DNA of 64,000 bases from contig NZ_LR656165.1 of NCBI RefSeq assembly GCF_902168435.1, positions 359,201-423,200 of the forward strand. The letters are read 5' to 3'. The stretch comes from Bacillus marasmi. Its GTDB lineage: Bacteria; Bacillota; Bacilli; Bacillales; Cytobacillaceae. The notes below the pieces were generated by a model. The model did no database searches. It was not told where the DNA came from and saw nothing but the letters and a program-made list of their open reading frames with translations. This document shows, piece by piece, positions 1 through 8,076 of the stretch; the stretch's first letter is position 1, and each line of letters starts with the position of its first letter. Both the position numbers and the translations under genes were made by a program.

Positions 1-768
1 TTGTCTTCCTGATAAGTCATTATCTCTAATATAGTTATTAAAACACTGAATAATATCTGTTTGATCTTTTAATGCATCGAGCTCTGCTTTGGCAAAATCG
101 GGCACCATATTGTATCTTTTTCCTGACTGGAATGTGAGGACTTCTACTTGAAAGTCATTATTTTGTTCGGCAAGAGGTGACTGCACTAAATCAAAATCGG
201 CAATTCCTTTTTCAGCATGGATAATCGGAAAATCAGCATCTGGTGCAAATCCCATTGTTGGCATTTCTTCATGCTTAAAATAATGCTCAACACAGCGCCA
301 GTTACTTTCTTCATCCGTTCCAATAATCATCCTAACACGACGATTCATCGGCACCCCTAATTCCTTCACGATTTTCATAGCGTAATAGGCAGCGATGGTC
401 GGTCCTTTATCGTCTATCGCACCACGGGCAAATATTTTCCCATCGCGAATCTCAGCCCCATACGGGTCACTACTCCAGCCATCTCCTTCAGGAACCACAT
501 CGACATGACAAAGAATTCCGACAAGTTCGCTTCCTTCACCAAATTCAATATGACCAGCTAAATTCCCAACATTTTTTATCGTAAAACCGTCTGCTTCACC
601 CTTTTGAAGCATAAATTCGAGTGCTTCTTTAACACCTTTACCTAATGGAGCATCAGCTGATGCATCGTCTTCGTCTAACACGCTTTTTATATGTAGAAAT
701 TTTTGAGTATCTTCAATAACCATATGTTTTCTTGATTCTACTTGTTTACTCCAGTCAATATGCTGCAA
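1..768 (-). CDS. ytjP: PepV-type dipeptidase (M20), C-terminus cut off by window edge
   Basis: N-terminal 256 residues of an M20 zinc dipeptidase of the PepV/Sapep type, a cytoplasmic enzyme that cleaves dipeptides during peptide use. Visible metal-site motifs are HVD (H88, D90), the bridging Asp in AIDDKGP (D120) and the catalytic Glu pair in GTDEESNW (E153/E154). The start is taken as TTG at 768 because AAGGAGG lies 9 nt upstream and no in-frame ATG precedes the conserved EDTQKFLHIKSVLDED segment. It is the leftmost gene, next to the ytzE homologue as in B. subtilis. The C-terminal part lies outside the window. Confidence 0.9.
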   Translation of the reverse strand, partial: MQHIDWSKQVESRKHMVIEDTQKFLHIKSVLDEDDASADAPLGKGVKEALEFMLQKGEADGFTIKNVGNLAGHIEFGEGSELVGILCHVDVVPEGDGWSSDPYGAEIRDGKIFARGAIDDKGPTIAAYYAMKIVKELGVPMNRRVRMIIGTDEESNWRCVEHYFKHEEMPTMGFAPDADFPIIHAEKGIADFDLVQSPLAEQNNDFQVEVLTFQSGKRYNMVPDFAKAELDALKDQTDIIQCFNNYIRDNDLSGRQ

Positions 769-808
769 AAGTTGATTCCTCCTTCATTTTATACATCCAC
801 TATACATC

Positions 809-818
809 ATTATACACA
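809..818 (-). promoter_or_regulatory. Extended -10 promoter for the dipeptidase gene
   Basis: On the minus strand TGTGTATAAT is a perfect extended -10 element (TGnTATAAT) about 40 nt upstream of the TTG start. No good -35 box sits 17 bp upstream, which is tolerated with an extended -10. Inference from motif only. Confidence 0.4.
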
Positions 819-956
819 GATTCCTTTCATAAAAACGTTTCGTTTGCTAATCTCTCACAAATCCTTTATGCTATTAATAATAATTAATAAAAAATTTAAA
901 ATTTTCTGTCTTTGGCATATTTACTCCATTTCCTACCATATTGTATAGTAATAATA

Positions 957-1112
957 AAGCGTAAGCGCCTCGTTCAGCTCACGACAGGACTGGAGCTATC
1001 CTGACTGAGATAAAGGAAACACGATGAGCACGTGAGTGACGAATCGATGTTGACTTATCGTAGGGAAGGATGGTGAAGGCCACTAGGCGCTAGGCGCTGA
1101 AGCTAGACTCTG
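957..1112. repeat. Dispersed intergenic repeat (AAGCG...CTAGAC family)
   Basis: About 155 bp starting with a GTAAGCGCCTCGTTCAG segment and ending in GCGCTGAAGCTAGACTC. The same end motifs recur at 21,637-21,868 and 44,726-44,998, and as short remnants at 4,745-4,770 and 22,507-22,536. It lies in the 629-bp gap between the dipeptidase and the regulator gene; the rest of the gap shows nothing I can name. It looks like a non-coding, structured dispersed repeat. Confidence 0.5.
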
Positions 1113-1397
1113 CTCTATTTCAAAAAACTGTTCTATTTAGCCCATGAATAAGAAAGGAGAATTTGTCCGAATAAACACAAAAGATTAATATTTTGTTAAA
1201 ATCATGTTGATTAAGTAGAAATTTTGAAAAAACAGGGGTACAATTATATTAGAATCATCGACATCGTAGATATGCCAATAAGGAAAGTAAAGGAGTTGTC
1301 TGCAGAGGGAAAACTACATATGTTGAAGTCATACTTCATGAGCCAGTCGGATGCAGGTATTTGCCACGGGTTTGAAAAAAGGATAGGGAGTGGTTTT

Positions 1398-1619
1398 TTG
1401 AAACCTTCGACTAACCGGATGCTAAACCGTATCAAATCCATCTATATGTTTATTAAGAAAAATGGGACCGTATCGACACAGGATCTAGTTGAGGAATTTG
1501 GAATTACGCCTCGCACGATTCAAAGAGATTTAAATGTTTTGGCTTACAATGACCTAGTAGAAAGTCCCAGCCGCGGCAGATGGACAACAACTCATAAAAA
1601 GGTAAAGATATCTTCATAA
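1398..1619 (+). CDS. ytzE: Small DeoR-type helix-turn-helix protein
   Basis: A 73-residue protein consisting of little more than a DeoR-type winged helix: RIKSIYMFIKKNGTVSTQDL, then the recognition segment EFGITPRTIQRDLNVLAYND. It resembles B. subtilis YtzE and should bind DNA, but no effector domain is present and no target is known. Start chosen at TTG 1398 because GGGAG sits about 7 nt upstream and family members begin KPSTNRML. The frame stays open for 58 more codons upstream without a convincing alternative RBS. It is followed by a bidirectional terminator shared with the convergent pseudouridine synthase gene. Confidence 0.75.
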   Translation: MKPSTNRMLNRIKSIYMFIKKNGTVSTQDLVEEFGITPRTIQRDLNVLAYNDLVESPSRGRWTTTHKKVKISS

Positions 1620-1688
1620 TTAATTGCGGAAACACCGCGATGCGTTGACAAACTATTAACTAAAAAGACAAATAATTTACAAAAAATA

Positions 1689-1718
1689 GAAATCGTCCAT
1701 TTGGGCGATTTCTTTTAT
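1689..1718. terminator. Bidirectional rho-independent terminator
   Basis: Ten-pair hairpin (GAAATCGTCC / GGGCGATTTC, one wobble) with loop ATTT, T-run on the plus side and A-run upstream. It separates the convergent ytzE and ytzG homologues. Confidence 0.8.
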
Positions 1719-2434
1719 TCTGGTTTAAAGGTTATGAGTTGTTCAATTTCGTCCTCGGTCAATTCGCGATATTCTCCCAGTTCGAGCTCTTCATCAAGCT
1801 TTAAAGGCCCCATCGTCATTCTTTTTAAATAAACAACACGCTTTCCAACTGCCTGAAACATCCGCTTCACCTGATGAAATTTCCCTTCAGTAATCGTCAA
1901 TTCAATTTCAGATCGAATGCCGCTTTTCAGAATGCTTAATTCCCCAGGCTTTGTAAAATAGCCATCATCCAGCGTGACACCTTTTTTAAAGGCTTCTACA
2001 TCTTCCTCTGTTACAACACCGTCAATCACCGCATAATACATTTTCGGAACATGTTTTTTCGGTGAAAGCAGCTGGTGTGCCAATTGCCCATCATTCGTTA
2101 ACAACAGCAATCCTTCCGTATCCTTGTCCAGACGTCCAACCGGAAACGGCTCATAAACCGCATCATTCATTTCCAATAAATCAATTACCGTTTCGTCTCG
2201 GGTATCTTCTGTCGCTGAAATCACCCCAGGTGGCTTGTTCATCATTAAATAAATGTATTGGCGATATTCGATCACTTCTCCATTCAGCGTCACTATATCA
2301 TTGTCAGTGTCGACATGCTGCTTGGCATCTTTAATGACGCCATCGTTGATTTTAACAGCACCAGATTTCAGTAATTGCTTGACTTCTTTTCGACTTCCAA
2401 AACCTAGGTTAGCTAACATTTTATCAATTCTCAT
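1715..2434 (-). CDS. ytzG: 16S rRNA pseudouridine synthase, RsuA family
   Basis: A 239-residue RsuA-type pseudouridine synthase. An N-terminal S4 RNA-binding domain (about residues 1-60) precedes the catalytic domain, whose signature GRLDKDTEGLLLLTNDG carries the nucleophilic Asp. RsuA isomerises U516 of 16S rRNA; assignment to that exact site is by family. GGAGG lies 6 nt before the ATG. It is upstream of murJ in the conserved Bacillus order but is divided from it by a small plus-strand gene. The length is normal for the family. Confidence 0.9.
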   Translation of the reverse strand: MRIDKMLANLGFGSRKEVKQLLKSGAVKINDGVIKDAKQHVDTDNDIVTLNGEVIEYRQYIYLMMNKPPGVISATEDTRDETVIDLLEMNDAVYEPFPVGRLDKDTEGLLLLTNDGQLAHQLLSPKKHVPKMYYAVIDGVVTEEDVEAFKKGVTLDDGYFTKPGELSILKSGIRSEIELTITEGKFHQVKRMFQAVGKRVVYLKRMTMGPLKLDEELELGEYRELTEDEIEQLITFKPE

Positions 2435-2544
2435 CTTATCCCTCCTTACATTCTAAAAATTACTTAGGCAATCGCCTATACCAAACCATTCATACCACAT
2501 AGACTGTTATCATGTTTACCCAATAAATACATGGAGATGATTAT

Positions 2545-2793
2545 ATGATGGATTACAGACAACAACAATTCCCGTTCCCTGGTGGCTTTCCTGGTGGTGG
2601 CCCCGGAAACGTTGACCGTCGCCTTGACAGACTGGACCGCCGTGTTGACCAGCTTGAAAGACAATTGAATCAATTAGATCGTCGTCTTGACAGAATTGAG
2701 CGCCGATTAGGAATTAGAGAAGATCAACAACAACCACAACAAGTACCAGTGCAATATCCACCACAGCTTCCACACCACGGCTATTATTATTAA
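2545..2793 (+). CDS. Small Gly/Pro-rich coiled-coil protein of unknown function
   Basis: An 82-residue protein in three parts: a Gly/Pro/Phe-rich head (PFPGGFPGGGPG), a central segment of about 30 residues with a strict LDRLDRRVDQLERQLNQLDR heptad pattern (a coiled coil), and a Gln/Pro-rich tail ending HHGYYY. I do not recognise the family. GGAG lies 8 nt before ATG 2545; a second ATG follows at once. A strong terminator directly downstream supports a real single-gene unit. The composition resembles spore-coat or adhesive surface proteins of Bacillus, but that is inference. Confidence 0.6.
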   Translation: MMDYRQQQFPFPGGFPGGGPGNVDRRLDRLDRRVDQLERQLNQLDRRLDRIERRLGIREDQQQPQQVPVQYPPQLPHHGYYY

Positions 2794-2812
2794 GGCTTAC
2801 ACTTAGACAGCA

Positions 2813-2862
2813 TGCCCCATTTAATCCATCAACCAACGGATTAAATGGGGCATTATTATTTT
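2813..2862 (+). terminator. Rho-independent terminator
   Basis: Perfect 15-bp stem (TGCCCCATTTAATCC and its complement) with a 10-nt loop, followed by TTATTATTTT, just after the coiled-coil gene. Confidence 0.85.
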
Positions 2863-2934
2863 GGGGCGAAAATTAATCTTTATTTATATAAGACCGTGTT
2901 AATGGACAGTGCTAATTTTTACCGCGTTGATCTT

Positions 2935-3044
2935 CACTGCAGGCACGTAGACTCCTATGGGAGTAGCTGGCATGGGAGACCCCACAGGCGCAAAGCGCCG
3001 AGGAGGCTCCCAGTTAGCCCCATGAACCGCACGTGCCTGAAGTG
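2935..3044. repeat. Dispersed palindromic intergenic repeat, copy 1
   Basis: About 110 bp bounded by a 14-bp inverted repeat with one mismatch (CACTGCAGGCACGT / ACGTGCCTGAAGTG). Inside are smaller palindromes, including GGCGCAAAGCGCC and TCCTATGGGA. The reverse complement of 33,292-33,411 aligns over most of its length, so the window holds two copies in opposite orientation. It sits just past the 3' end of murJ and may serve as its transcript end. No coding function is seen. Confidence 0.65.
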
Positions 3045-3069
3045 GAAATCATTCTTATTTTAAAAAATC

Positions 3070-4686
3070 TTAAAAAGGTAATCTTAGCTTTCTTTTCACA
3101 GAATGAGCTCTTTGACCAAACAATAAGTAGACAAGCTTAGACCGATAAGCTAAATAAATATAAATCCCCGCACCCACCAATGCTGTTAGTCCAATAATCA
3201 CTAACGATTGGAACTTGGAGTCCGGTGATAAAAATAATAAAGATAGTTTAAATGTAAGGAATGCGCCTACTAGCATCGCAAGCGTGAACGCAACAATCAA
3301 CAATGATCTGCGTACAACAAAACGAAATGGATAGCGAGCAAACTTTTTAATCACAAACAAATTAATCAAGATTGCCGCACTATAGCCTAATGCAGTTGCC
3401 ATGACTGCTCCGTTTGTTTCAAACAGCTTAATTAACGGGATATTTAAGCTTAATTTTACCAAAAGGCCGACCAAAAGGCTCAAGATCGTAAAGCGCTGTT
3501 CATTAATCCCCTGTAGTATCGCTGCTGTAACTGAATATAACGCAAACAGTATCGCTACTGGTGCATAAGCGCGAAGAACTTCTGTTCCTAATTCCTTGTG
3601 CTCATAAAAGACGGTATAAACAGGTTCGGCTAACAGCGACAAACCGACAACTGCCGGCAGCGTTAAAAATAGCATCACCTGGAAGGTTTGATTTAACTGA
3701 CGGAATAATTCCTTGCGATTCTTTTCCACGAACGCCTTCGTTACACTTGGAACAAGCGTTAATGAGAATGCTGTCGCTAAGGAAACTGGTATGATCACCA
3801 ATTTATGCGATTCGAAGTTCAAGACGCTTAGGGCAAACTCTGTTTCTTTCGCTAGTCCAATTGCAACCATTGCTTTGTTAAACGTTAATTGGTCAATTAA
3901 TTGAAACAACGGATTAGCAATCCCAACAAATACAAATGGTGCAGCGTAGATGAGTACCTCTTTATAAATTTGCGGCAGTGAAATTTGAACTGTTCCTTTA
4001 TCTTGTAGTAGCAATTCATCCAAAAATGGCTTTCTTTTAAACCAATACCAAAATAAAACGAATAAACTACCGATGGCGCCAATAAATGCTGCGAATGTCG
4101 CAACACTGACAGCAGTTACAAGACTGCCATCCATAATATGTATTACAACAAAAGCCCCCGCTAATACAAAGGCAATCCGCACGATTTGCTCAACAACTGT
4201 CGAAACGGCCGATGGCCCCATTGATTGATGTCCTTGGAAAAAACCACGAATCAAGCTCATAAACGGAACGACAATTAACGCAAAGCTAACCGCCCGAATA
4301 ACTGTAATGACATCCTTTGTACTCGATACTTGATCCTTATCCTCAATGACCATATCAGCCAGCATCGGGGCTGAAAAATATAACACTAAAAAAGCCACAA
4401 TTCCAGTCGTTAACATGACCACTAAACCAGATTTAAATAGTTTACGCCCAACGGCATATTCCTCAAGTGCATTGTATTTCGCGATAAATTTAGAAACCGC
4501 AAGCGGAACCCCTGCAGTTGCAATGCTGATGAAAATGGTATATGGTACGTAGGAATATTGGTACAGGATTGCGCCCTGATAACCAACAATCGCATAAAAC
4601 GGGATAACATAAAATAAGCCTAACACCTTTGATATTATCGTACCTAATGTGAGAATAAACGTTCCTCTTAAAAGCTTTGACGACAT
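3070..4686 (-). CDS. murJ: Lipid II flippase MurJ (YtgP/SpoVB-like MOP family)
   Basis: A 538-residue polytopic membrane protein with about 14 hydrophobic segments, starting MSSKLLRGTFILTLGTIISK, as in the YtgP/SpoVB branch of the MOP superfamily. YtgP of B. subtilis is the MurJ flippase that moves lipid II across the membrane for peptidoglycan synthesis. GAGGG precedes the ATG. It is monocistronic here, followed by the palindromic repeat and divergent from the ytfP homologue across a 214-bp gap. SpoVB itself is a close relative; gene context favours YtgP. Confidence 0.88.
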   Translation of the reverse strand: MSSKLLRGTFILTLGTIISKVLGLFYVIPFYAIVGYQGAILYQYSYVPYTIFISIATAGVPLAVSKFIAKYNALEEYAVGRKLFKSGLVVMLTTGIVAFLVLYFSAPMLADMVIEDKDQVSSTKDVITVIRAVSFALIVVPFMSLIRGFFQGHQSMGPSAVSTVVEQIVRIAFVLAGAFVVIHIMDGSLVTAVSVATFAAFIGAIGSLFVLFWYWFKRKPFLDELLLQDKGTVQISLPQIYKEVLIYAAPFVFVGIANPLFQLIDQLTFNKAMVAIGLAKETEFALSVLNFESHKLVIIPVSLATAFSLTLVPSVTKAFVEKNRKELFRQLNQTFQVMLFLTLPAVVGLSLLAEPVYTVFYEHKELGTEVLRAYAPVAILFALYSVTAAILQGINEQRFTILSLLVGLLVKLSLNIPLIKLFETNGAVMATALGYSAAILINLFVIKKFARYPFRFVVRRSLLIVAFTLAMLVGAFLTFKLSLLFLSPDSKFQSLVIIGLTALVGAGIYIYLAYRSKLVYLLFGQRAHSVKRKLRLPF

Positions 4687-4744
4687 ATAATCCCTCTTTA
4701 CACCGAGAAGCTGTAGCGCCAGAATCCAGTTAGGACAATGGTTG

Positions 4745-4770
4745 CAGGTGCGCCTGAGCTAGACAGTAAT
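4745..4770. repeat. Remnant of the CTAGAC-family dispersed repeat
   Basis: The segment CGCCTGAGCTAGACAGTAAT matches the end of the remnant at 22,507-22,536 (CGCCTGAGCTAGACAATAAA). It lies between divergent murJ and ytfP. Confidence 0.45.
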
Positions 4771-4900
4771 CAATTTTACTATTATTCTTGACAGAAAAAA
4801 TCACTCTAATTTTGTATTTTATCATAAGTTGTCGAAGACTACGGTGTTTTTTAGTATTTTTTCATATATAAAAAGATTAATTTATGGTTGGTGAAAACAA

Positions 4901-6184
4901 ATGCTATTTGATGTAATTGTAATTGGTGGAGGCCCTTCCGGATTGATGGCGGGAATCGCCGCAGCTGAACAAGGCCGGCAAGTGCTCCTTGTCGATAAAG
5001 GCGATAAGCTTGGTCGCAAGCTGGCCATTTCCGGAGGAGGACGCTGCAATGTCACGAACAGACTTCCCGTTGCAGAAATAATTAAGCACATTCCAGGCAA
5101 TGGTCGATTTTTACATAGTGCCCTTTCTATTTTTAGCAATGAGGATATCATTTCATTTTTTGAAAAGCTTGGAGTTGAGCTAAAGGAAGAAGATCACGGC
5201 CGCATGTTCCCGGTTAACGATTCCGCCCAGTCCGTTGTCGATGCCCTGATTCGTCGCCTAGATGAACTCGGAGTCAAACGGTGGACGAATTGCCCGGTTA
5301 AGACTGTTGAGTATGATGACGGTGGCGTCGCATCAGTGGTATTGCATAATGGTGAAGTCGTTGAGGCTCGGGCAGTGGTCATTGCTGTTGGTGGAAAATC
5401 AGTCCCACATACCGGCTCGACTGGCGATGGCTACGCCTGGGCAAAGAAAGCTGGTCACACGATTACCGAACTTTATCCAACTGAGGTTCCCTTAACCTCA
5501 GCTGAACCTTTTATTAAAAGTAAGACATTGCAGGGCTTGTCATTGCGAGAGATTGCTTTAAGTGTATTGAATGCGAAAGGAAAACCGCTGATTACACACA
5601 AAATGGATATGATTTTCACTCATTTCGGGGTTAGCGGCCCCGCCGTCCTCCGCTGCAGTCAATACGTTGTTAAAGAAATGAAAAAAACTGGTCTTGGTGA
5701 AGTGGTGATGAGCCTTGACGCTGTGCCGGATCGTAATGAAGAAATGTTGTTTCAAGATGTGATGAAAATAGTGAAATCAGAGCCGAAAAAAGCATTAAAA
5801 AATAGCTTAAAGGGCATTTTACCAGAACGTTATTTAATGTTTTTACTAGAGCAAAATGAGCTTGATCCGCTTGGTGTGGGTGCGACAATTCCGCATGATA
5901 AGATTCGTAGCTTCGTCGCAAGCTGCAAACATTTTCAATTTCGCGTGAACGGAACCCTTCCGCTCGAAAAAGCATTCGTTACCGGCGGTGGCGTGTCAGT
6001 TAAAGAAATCGAGCCACAAACGATGGCTTCACGTAAAATGAACGGTCTCTATTTTTGCGGTGAAATCCTCGACATTCATGGCTATACCGGCGGCTACAAT
6101 ATAACCTCCGCGCTAGTAACTGGCCGACTAGCAGGTTTGAACGCTGGGAAATTTGCCGCTTCTTCTGGATGGCAGGCAGAGTAA
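4901..6184 (+). CDS. ytfP: HI0933/YtfP-family FAD-dependent oxidoreductase
   Basis: A 427-residue flavoprotein. The N-terminal dinucleotide-binding motif is [20 protein letters not shown], with the family signature [16 protein letters not shown] at about residues 45-60 and a second FAD-contact region near the C-terminus ([20 protein letters not shown]). The family (HI0933-like, including BaiN) is cytoplasmic and its physiological substrate in Bacillus is unknown. GGTGA precedes the ATG. Gene order after murJ is as in B. subtilis. Tandem-repeat array A follows directly downstream. Confidence 0.85.
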   Translation: MLFDVIVIGGGPSGLMAGIAAAEQGRQVLLVDKGDKLGRKLAISGGGRCNVTNRLPVAEIIKHIPGNGRFLHSALSIFSNEDIISFFEKLGVELKEEDHGRMFPVNDSAQSVVDALIRRLDELGVKRWTNCPVKTVEYDDGGVASVVLHNGEVVEARAVVIAVGGKSVPHTGSTGDGYAWAKKAGHTITELYPTEVPLTSAEPFIKSKTLQGLSLREIALSVLNAKGKPLITHKMDMIFTHFGVSGPAVLRCSQYVVKEMKKTGLGEVVMSLDAVPDRNEEMLFQDVMKIVKSEPKKALKNSLKGILPERYLMFLLEQNELDPLGVGATIPHDKIRSFVASCKHFQFRVNGTLPLEKAFVTGGGVSVKEIEPQTMASRKMNGLYFCGEILDIHGYTGGYNITSALVTGRLAGLNAGKFAASSGWQAE

Positions 6185-6240
6185 ACACTGGATTACTTTC
6201 CGCTTTCTTGTGGTAATAAGTGACCTATTTTTGGATAAAA

Positions 6241-7080
6241 AGCTATTTGAGGGTACTTAGGCGTTGGTTATTTGCCCTATTTTTGGTAGGAAATCAATTT
6301 GAGGGTACTTAGCCCTTCTATGCACCCTCTTTTTTGTTGACCAACAATTTGAGGGTACTTAGGCGTTCTATGTACCCTAATTTTGGTTGACCAACAATTT
6401 GAGGGCACTTAGGCATGGTCTATGTACCCTATTTTTGGTTGACCAACAATTTGAGGGCACTTTGCCGTTCTATGTACCCTATTTTTGGTTGGGCGATCAA
6501 TTTGAGGGCACTTAGGCGTGGTCTATGTACCCTATTTTTGGTTGACCAACAATTTGAGGGTACTTAGCCGTTCTATGTACCCTAATTTTGGTTGGGCGAT
6601 CAATTTGAGGGCACTTAGGCGTGGTCTATGTACCCTATTTTTGGTTAATCAACAATTTGAGGGTACTTAGGTGTTCTATGTACCCTATTTTTGGTTGACC
6701 AACAATTTGAGGGCACTTAGACGTGGTCTATGTACCCTATTTTTGGTTGACCAACAATTTGAGGGCACTTAGGCGTGGTCTATGTACCCTATTTTTGGTT
6801 AACCAGCAATTTGAGGGTACATAGCCGTTCTATGTACCCTATTTTTGGTTGACCAGCAATTTGAGGGTACTTTGCCGTTCTATGTACCCTATTTTTGGTT
6901 GACCAGCAATTTGAGGGTACTTAGGCATGTTCTATGTACCCTATTTTTGGTTGACCAACAATTTGAGGGCACTTAGGCGTGGTCTATGTACCCTATTTTT
7001 GGTTAATCAACAATTTGAGGGTACTTAGCCGTTCTATGTACCCTATTTTTGTTCGGCAATCAATTTGAGGGCACTAAAAA
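6241..7080. repeat. Tandem hairpin array A, 17 units of 50-52 bp
   Basis: Seventeen GGG(T/C)AC left arms start at 6251, 6303, 6353, 6403, 6455, 6506, 6558, 6609, 6661, 6711, 6763, 6815, 6865, 6915, 6967, 7019 and 7069, so the period is 50-52 bp. Most units pair GAGGG(T/C)AC with GTACCCT across a variable loop (TTAGCCGTTCTAT or TTAGGCGTGGTCTAT), followed by ATTTTTGG and a GTTGACCAAC palindromic spacer. The 2-bp difference in period comes from the loop type. It fills the gap between convergent ytfP and cse60. Confidence 0.95.
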
Positions 7081-7116
7081 CTAACTAAAAAAAGGTATAT
7101 ATGCCTTTCAATGGAA

Positions 7117-7299
7117 CTATGCCCGATAAATTACCATTGCTGAGAAGCAATAAATTTGTTCGTCCTCATCCTCTTGGTAGGCTGCGACATTGTACTTGAT
7201 GTCGACCAGCTTTTTTTCGTCGAGATCCTCGAGAAACTTATTCATATCATCCTCTAAATCCTTTTCGTGCTCGTAATCGAATACCTTAACTTGTATCAC
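7117..7299 (-). CDS. cse60: Cse60-like small sporulation protein (DUF2758)
   Basis: A 60-residue acidic protein beginning VIQVKVFDYEHEKDLEDDMN and ending in EQIYCFSAMVIYRA, the pattern of B. subtilis Cse60 (DUF2758), a small protein made under the mother-cell factor sigma-E. The biochemical role is unknown. Start chosen at GTG 7299 because GGGAG lies 7 nt upstream and the family begins there; an in-frame ATG at 7356 has no RBS and would add 19 unconserved residues. It is convergent with ytfP, separated by array A. Confidence 0.75.
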   Translation of the reverse strand: MIQVKVFDYEHEKDLEDDMNKFLEDLDEKKLVDIKYNVAAYQEDEDEQIYCFSAMVIYRA

Positions 7300-7417
7300 G
7301 ACAGTCTCCCTCCGAGTTTTAGCACTATTATTGACAATTTTCGGAAAATTTAACATTTCCTTTTGGAAAAATAAAGACTGATTGGTGGTGAATTTATTTT
7401 ATTTGCCAAAAATAGTC

Positions 7418-7512
7418 ATTTATCCGACGTTTGGAGGCATTTATCCGATGTTTCTTGGCATTTATCCGACGAATTCAAAGGTTTATCCGACGTTTATAGG
7501 CATTTATCCGAT
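7418..7512. repeat. Tandem array F, 5 copies of a 21-bp unit
   Basis: TATCCGA(C/T) recurs at 7421, 7442, 7463, 7484 and 7505, an exact 21-bp period, within units like TTTATCCGACGTTTGGAGGCA. It lies in the 375-bp gap between ytwF and cse60 and is non-coding as far as I can see. Confidence 0.9.
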
Positions 7513-7529
7513 TTTCGACATAAATCGGC

Positions 7530-7604
7530 ACAAGAGCCGACACGAAAAACAAGCTACCCACTACCAGATACAAGAGCCGACACGCAAACAAGCTACCCTC
7601 CAAC
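7530..7604. repeat. Two-copy 40-bp direct repeat
   Basis: ACAAGAGCCGACACG followed by AAACAAGCTACCC occurs at 7530 and again at 7570. It sits between the 21-bp array and the ytwF terminator. Confidence 0.75.
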
Positions 7605-7625
7605 AAATACGAGCCCACCCACAAA

Positions 7626-7662
7626 AAAAATCCCGATCCACCACAAAATGGACCGGGATTTT
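7626..7662 (-). terminator. Rho-independent terminator of ytwF
   Basis: Stem AAATCCCGATCCA / TGGACCGGGATTT with one internal mismatch, flanked by an A-run on the plus strand that becomes the U-run of the minus-strand transcript, 13 bp past the ytwF stop. Confidence 0.75.
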
Positions 7663-7674
7663 CGTGCAATTAAT

Positions 7675-7983
7675 CTAGAGTACAACTTCGCCTTTCCACT
7701 CAAGCATTCCGCCGACCATGTTGCGTACCTTTACGCCATGGTCATGGAGGAACCAGCCAACACTTTCGCTGCGACGGCTTGAACGACAAACAAGGATATA
7801 TTCCTTGTCATCCTCGAAATGATCCAAATTCATCGCAATATCGCCCATCTTAATGTGCTTTGCGCCTGGAATCATTCCTTGGGCAACCTCTTCATCTTCA
7901 CGAACGTCAACGATTTCTAATTGTTCGCCCGCTTCGATTTTTTCCTGCAATTCTTCTGGTGTAATAATATTTAATCCTTCCAT
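7675..7983 (-). CDS. ytwF: Rhodanese-domain protein
   Basis: A 102-residue single rhodanese domain. The active-site loop ILVCRSSRRS carries the catalytic Cys that would accept sulfane sulphur. The early motif IVDVREDEEVAQG is the usual rhodanese substrate-side strand. It is probably a cytoplasmic thiosulphate/persulphide sulphurtransferase; the partner is unknown. Start at ATG 7983, 7 nt after GGAAG; an upstream TTG at 7989 is too close to that RBS. It has its own terminator and lies downstream of leuS, as in B. subtilis. Confidence 0.82.
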   Translation of the reverse strand: MEGLNIITPEELQEKIEAGEQLEIVDVREDEEVAQGMIPGAKHIKMGDIAMNLDHFEDDKEYILVCRSSRRSESVGWFLHDHGVKVRNMVGGMLEWKGEVVL

Positions 7984-8002
7984 CCCCAAACTTCCTTTCT
8001 AT

Positions 8003-8033
8003 AAAAGGCGGATGATTTGAGCCATCATCCGCC
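8003..8033 (-). terminator. Rho-independent terminator of leuS
   Basis: On the minus strand GGCGGATGAT / ATCATCCGCC (10 bp, loop of 7) is followed by TTTT. It lies between the leuS stop and the ytwF RBS, so ytwF may have its own promoter or depend on readthrough. Confidence 0.85.
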
Positions 8034-8076
8034 CTAAATATCATAACTAAAGTTATGAACCCCTTTATTTTACATG

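Noticed and set aside
742-948. 68-codon plus-strand open frame
   Set aside because: Antisense to the dipeptidase start and promoter, AT-rich composition, no RBS.
6241-7080. CRISPR array
   Set aside because: The spacers are repeated, not unique, and no cas genes are present; the same holds for arrays B to E.
7382-7678. 98-codon plus-strand open frame
   Set aside because: Runs through the 21-bp array and the ytwF terminator; no RBS.
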